Shown here: positions 32,854-34,600 of the stretch, piece by piece | How positions within the stretch are numbered: position 1 is the stretch's first letter | Layout of the letters: every line of letters begins with the position of its first letter | Source: Sandaracinobacteroides hominis | GTDB lineage: Bacteria > Pseudomonadota > Alphaproteobacteria > Sphingomonadales > Sphingomonadaceae | Assembly (NCBI RefSeq): GCF_016464365.1 | Contig: NZ_JADCUC010000012.1 | Span: 1-34,600, forward strand | Direction of reading: 5' to 3' | DNA: 34,600 bases | Program-made: the position numbers and the translations under genes | Notes under the pieces: model-generated | What the model saw: only the letters and a program-made list of their open reading frames with translations | The model's database searches: none | What the model was told of the DNA's origin: nothing

Positions 32854-32979
32854 GCCGGGGCGACTAGGCCGACGGCGGCAACCGTCCCATAGGACATTTT
32901 GCCCAATCCCCTTGCGCCGGATCCGCGACAAAGGGGAATGTCCACACCCCGGACAAGGCTTGCAGGCAGACTGAATGCG
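32854..32979. promoter_or_regulatory. Divergent cyoA / MFS regulatory region with inverted repeats
   Basis: The 126 bases between cyoA and the MFS gene hold several symmetric elements: GTCC-CATA-GGAC (32884-32895); the arms TCCCCTT (32907-32913) and AAGGGGA (32931-32937) around a central CGGATCCG palindrome (32918-32925); and GTCC-N7-GGAC (32940-32954). The segment CGCGACA (32924-32930) resembles, from memory, a RegA/PrrA half-site (YGCGRC). Promoters for both directions must lie here, but no clear -35/-10 pair was assigned. Confidence 0.45.
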
Positions 32980-34290
32980 ATGACGGAACTTGCTGCCGAG
33001 CGCGACGCACGCGATATCAACGACGACGGCCACCCGGTCCAGCCGGGAGAAATCGCCGTCGGGGTGATCATCGGCCGCGCCTCCGAATTCTTCGATTTCT
33101 TTGTCTACGCCATTGCTTCCGTGCTGGTTTTCCCCAGCCACGTCTTTCCGTTCCTGGATCCGCTTGCCGGCACGATCCTGTCGTTTGCGGTATTTGCCGT
33201 TGCCTTTGTGGCGCGTCCGGTGGGCACATATGTCTTTACCGGAATCGATCGGCGCTATGGGCGCAGCGCCAAGTTGACGATCGCGCTTTTCCTGCTGGGC
33301 GGCGCCACCGCGGCTATCGCATTCCTGCCGGGATATGCGGCAATCGGCCTCGGCTCGGCTGGGATGCTGACGCTGTTCCGCGCCGGTCAGGGGGCTGCGC
33401 TGGGCGGCACATGGGATGGCCTTGCCTCGCTGCTGGCGCTCAACGCGCCGGAGGGCAAGAGGGGCTGGTATGCCATGCTGCCCCAGCTTGGCGCACCCAT
33501 AGGGCTGATCGTGGCGAGCCTGTTGTTCGCCTTCCTCATCTGGGCCTTGCCGGCGGAGGATTTTCTGGAATGGGGCTGGCGCTACCCCTTCTTCGTGGCG
33601 TTCGCGATCAACGTCGTGGCGTTGTTCGCAAGGCTGCGCATCGTCGTGACGCCGGAATATACCCATCTGTTCGAAGGCCGCGCGCTGGAGCCATCGCCTG
33701 TGGTGGAGACGGTGAAACGGCAGTGGCGGGTCATCACCGCCGGCGCGCTGGCACCTCTCGCCAGCTTTGCCATGTTCCACATGGTAACGGTCTTTCCGTT
33801 GTCGTGGGTGTTCCTGTTCACCCGGGAATCGCCGGTCCGCTTCCTGCTGATCGAAGCGTTTGCCGCCGTCTTCGGCATTGCCGCGATCATCGCCTCGGGC
33901 CATCTGGCGGATCGCTTCGGCCGCCGCACGGTGCTGGGCGTTTCCGCTGCTGCAATCGCTGCCTTCAGCGGCTTTGCACCGCAGCTGCTGGGCGCAGGGC
34001 AGGGCGGGGAGCTTGCCTTCATGCTGACCGGGTTCGTGCTGCTCGGCTTGTCGTTCGGCCAGTCGTCGGGCGCGATTTCCGCAAGCTTTCCCATATATTA
34101 CCGCTATACCGGCTCCGCGCTCACCTCGGATCTTGCGTGGATGTTCGGTGCCGGATTCGCGCCGCTGGCGGCGCTTCTGCTGTCCAGCGAGTTCGGGCTG
34201 ATATCTTCCGGCGCCTATCTGCTTTCAGGCGCCGCCGGGACCCTGGCCGCCTTGTGGCTGAACCAGAATCTGGCGCGCAGGATTGAATGA
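32980..34290 (+). CDS. MFS transporter, metabolite:H+ symporter (MHS) type
   Basis: This major facilitator protein of about 436 residues has 12 predicted helices. GRASEFFDFFVYAIASVLVFP in helix 1 and FVARPVG followed by DRRYGRSAKL (motif A between helices 2 and 3) are typical of the MHS subfamily, which imports small organic acids, betaines or similar solutes with protons. A second motif-A copy, DRFGRRTVLG, begins the C-terminal half. The substrate cannot be told. Start choices are ATG 32980 (preferred, with AGGCAGA upstream and MTELAAERD fitting the family), ATG 32938 and TTG 32899, the last two lying within the inverted repeats of the regulatory region. No functional link with the oxidase operon is evident. 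Confidence 0.85.
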   Translation: MTELAAERDARDINDDGHPVQPGEIAVGVIIGRASEFFDFFVYAIASVLVFPSHVFPFLDPLAGTILSFAVFAVAFVARPVGTYVFTGIDRRYGRSAKLTIALFLLGGATAAIAFLPGYAAIGLGSAGMLTLFRAGQGAALGGTWDGLASLLALNAPEGKRGWYAMLPQLGAPIGLIVASLLFAFLIWALPAEDFLEWGWRYPFFVAFAINVVALFARLRIVVTPEYTHLFEGRALEPSPVVETVKRQWRVITAGALAPLASFAMFHMVTVFPLSWVFLFTRESPVRFLLIEAFAAVFGIAAIIASGHLADRFGRRTVLGVSAAAIAAFSGFAPQLLGAGQGGELAFMLTGFVLLGLSFGQSSGAISASFPIYYRYTGSALTSDLAWMFGAGFAPLAALLLSSEFGLISSGAYLLSGAAGTLAALWLNQNLARRIE

Positions 34291-34429
34291 CGCTGCCCCG
34301 CACCCACAGCCGCCTGCCGATGCGAACGAATGCCCCTGGCGCGCTTCCCCTAGGCGGGATCGACATTCAGGATTTCCAAACGGGTTGATCGCTGATTCAT
34401 AGGGCTCCGTGTTGAACGCGGAGCGGACG

Positions 34430-34600
34430 ATGGGGATCAAGCGGTACGAGTTGAACGATGCGCAGTGGGCGAGGATCGCGCTGCTGCTGCCGGGCAAGGC
34501 GGGGGATCCTGGACGGACGGGGTCGGATAACCGATTGTTTGTGAACGGATGTTTGTGGGTTCTGAGATCTGGAGCGCATTGGTGCGACCTGCCTGAGCGC
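34430..34600 (+). mobile_element. IS5-family transposase, 5' end (cut by window edge)
   Basis: The ATG at 34430 begins 57 residues that run off the window: [16 protein letters not shown], then [33 protein letters not shown] and DLPER. This is the typical N-terminal (DUF4096-like) part of another IS5-family subgroup (KRYELSD..W.RI..LLPGK type). It differs in type from the IS5 fragment at bases 2-115, so they are not two ends or two copies of one element. The left terminal repeat probably lies near 34397-34412 (the CATAGGGCTCCGTG stretch), which cannot be confirmed without the right end. Confidence 0.85.

Noticed and set aside
32854-33903. N-terminal extension of the cyoA frame by 350 codons into the MFS gene region.
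   Set aside because: CyoA has its own start, signal peptide and lipobox at 32853. The extension is antisense to the MFS transporter and lacks any domain.
1-34600. A composite transposon made of two copies of the same IS5 element.
   Set aside because: The left fragment (GRLTDWRR...ATVIF type C-terminus) and the right fragment (KRYELND..W.RI type N-terminus) belong to different IS5 subgroups, so they cannot be simple copies of one element.

Overview
The window reads as GC-rich alphaproteobacterial chromosome, most likely from a sphingomonad (Sphingomonadales). The grounds are base composition and codon use, P. denitrificans-type aerobic corrinoid genes (cobN, cobO, cobW), two corrinoid-type TonB-dependent receptors, a RegB/RegA (PrrBA/ActSR) redox pair, and a cyoABCD quinol oxidase operon carrying SURF1. 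The order-level guess is inference; there is no rRNA, tRNA or CRISPR array to anchor it.

Layout. Bases 2-115 hold the 3' end of an IS5-family transposase gene. A terminator-flanked minus-strand pair follows (metallophosphoesterase and diacylglycerol-kinase-type lipid kinase, 234-2056). Next come a decayed secreted alpha/beta-hydrolase fused to a foreign or leftover signal peptide (2421-2880) and a small exported protein (2918-3382).

The core, about 3.4-26.0 kb, is a corrinoid uptake, salvage and late-biosynthesis island in four blocks. (1) btuF1 (minus) diverges from btuC1-btuD1-btuB1-DUF1636-cobT-cobC-cobS (plus). (2) cobD-cbiB-cobQ runs on the minus strand and meets cobS tail to tail with a 16-base overlap. 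(3) cobU stands alone on the plus strand. (4) A clear cobalamin riboswitch (14751-14954) precedes a very tight plus-strand operon, btuB2-btuF2-btuC2-btuD2-unknown-cobW-cobN-cobO. The locus therefore encodes two complete outer- and inner-membrane corrinoid importers, cobalt insertion (CobN, with CobW as probable cobalt chaperone), adenosylation (CobO), amidation (CobQ), aminopropanol arm attachment (CobD, CbiB) and nucleotide loop assembly (CobU, CobT, CobS, CobC). The early ring-building genes, cobB, bluB and the CobS/CobT-type AAA+ partners of CobN are not in the window.

From 26.1 to 32.9 kb a second compact minus-strand unit encodes cytochrome bo3-type ubiquinol oxidase (cyoABCD), SURF1, and the RegB sensor kinase with its RegA regulator. 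All are overlapping or nearly so, suggesting a redox sensor co-transcribed with an oxidase that alters the quinone pool it senses. A divergent MHS-type major facilitator transporter follows (32980-34290). The window ends inside the 5' part of a second, different IS5-family transposase (34430-34600), so the whole stretch is bracketed by insertion-sequence material.

Most interesting points: the duplicated Btu systems with a riboswitch on only one; CobN without its ATPase partners; two poorly characterised genes embedded in the corrinoid operons (a Cys-rich DUF1636 protein and a 322-residue protein of unknown function); the long hairpin-bearing leader after the riboswitch; and the cyo-SURF1-RegBA fusion operon.
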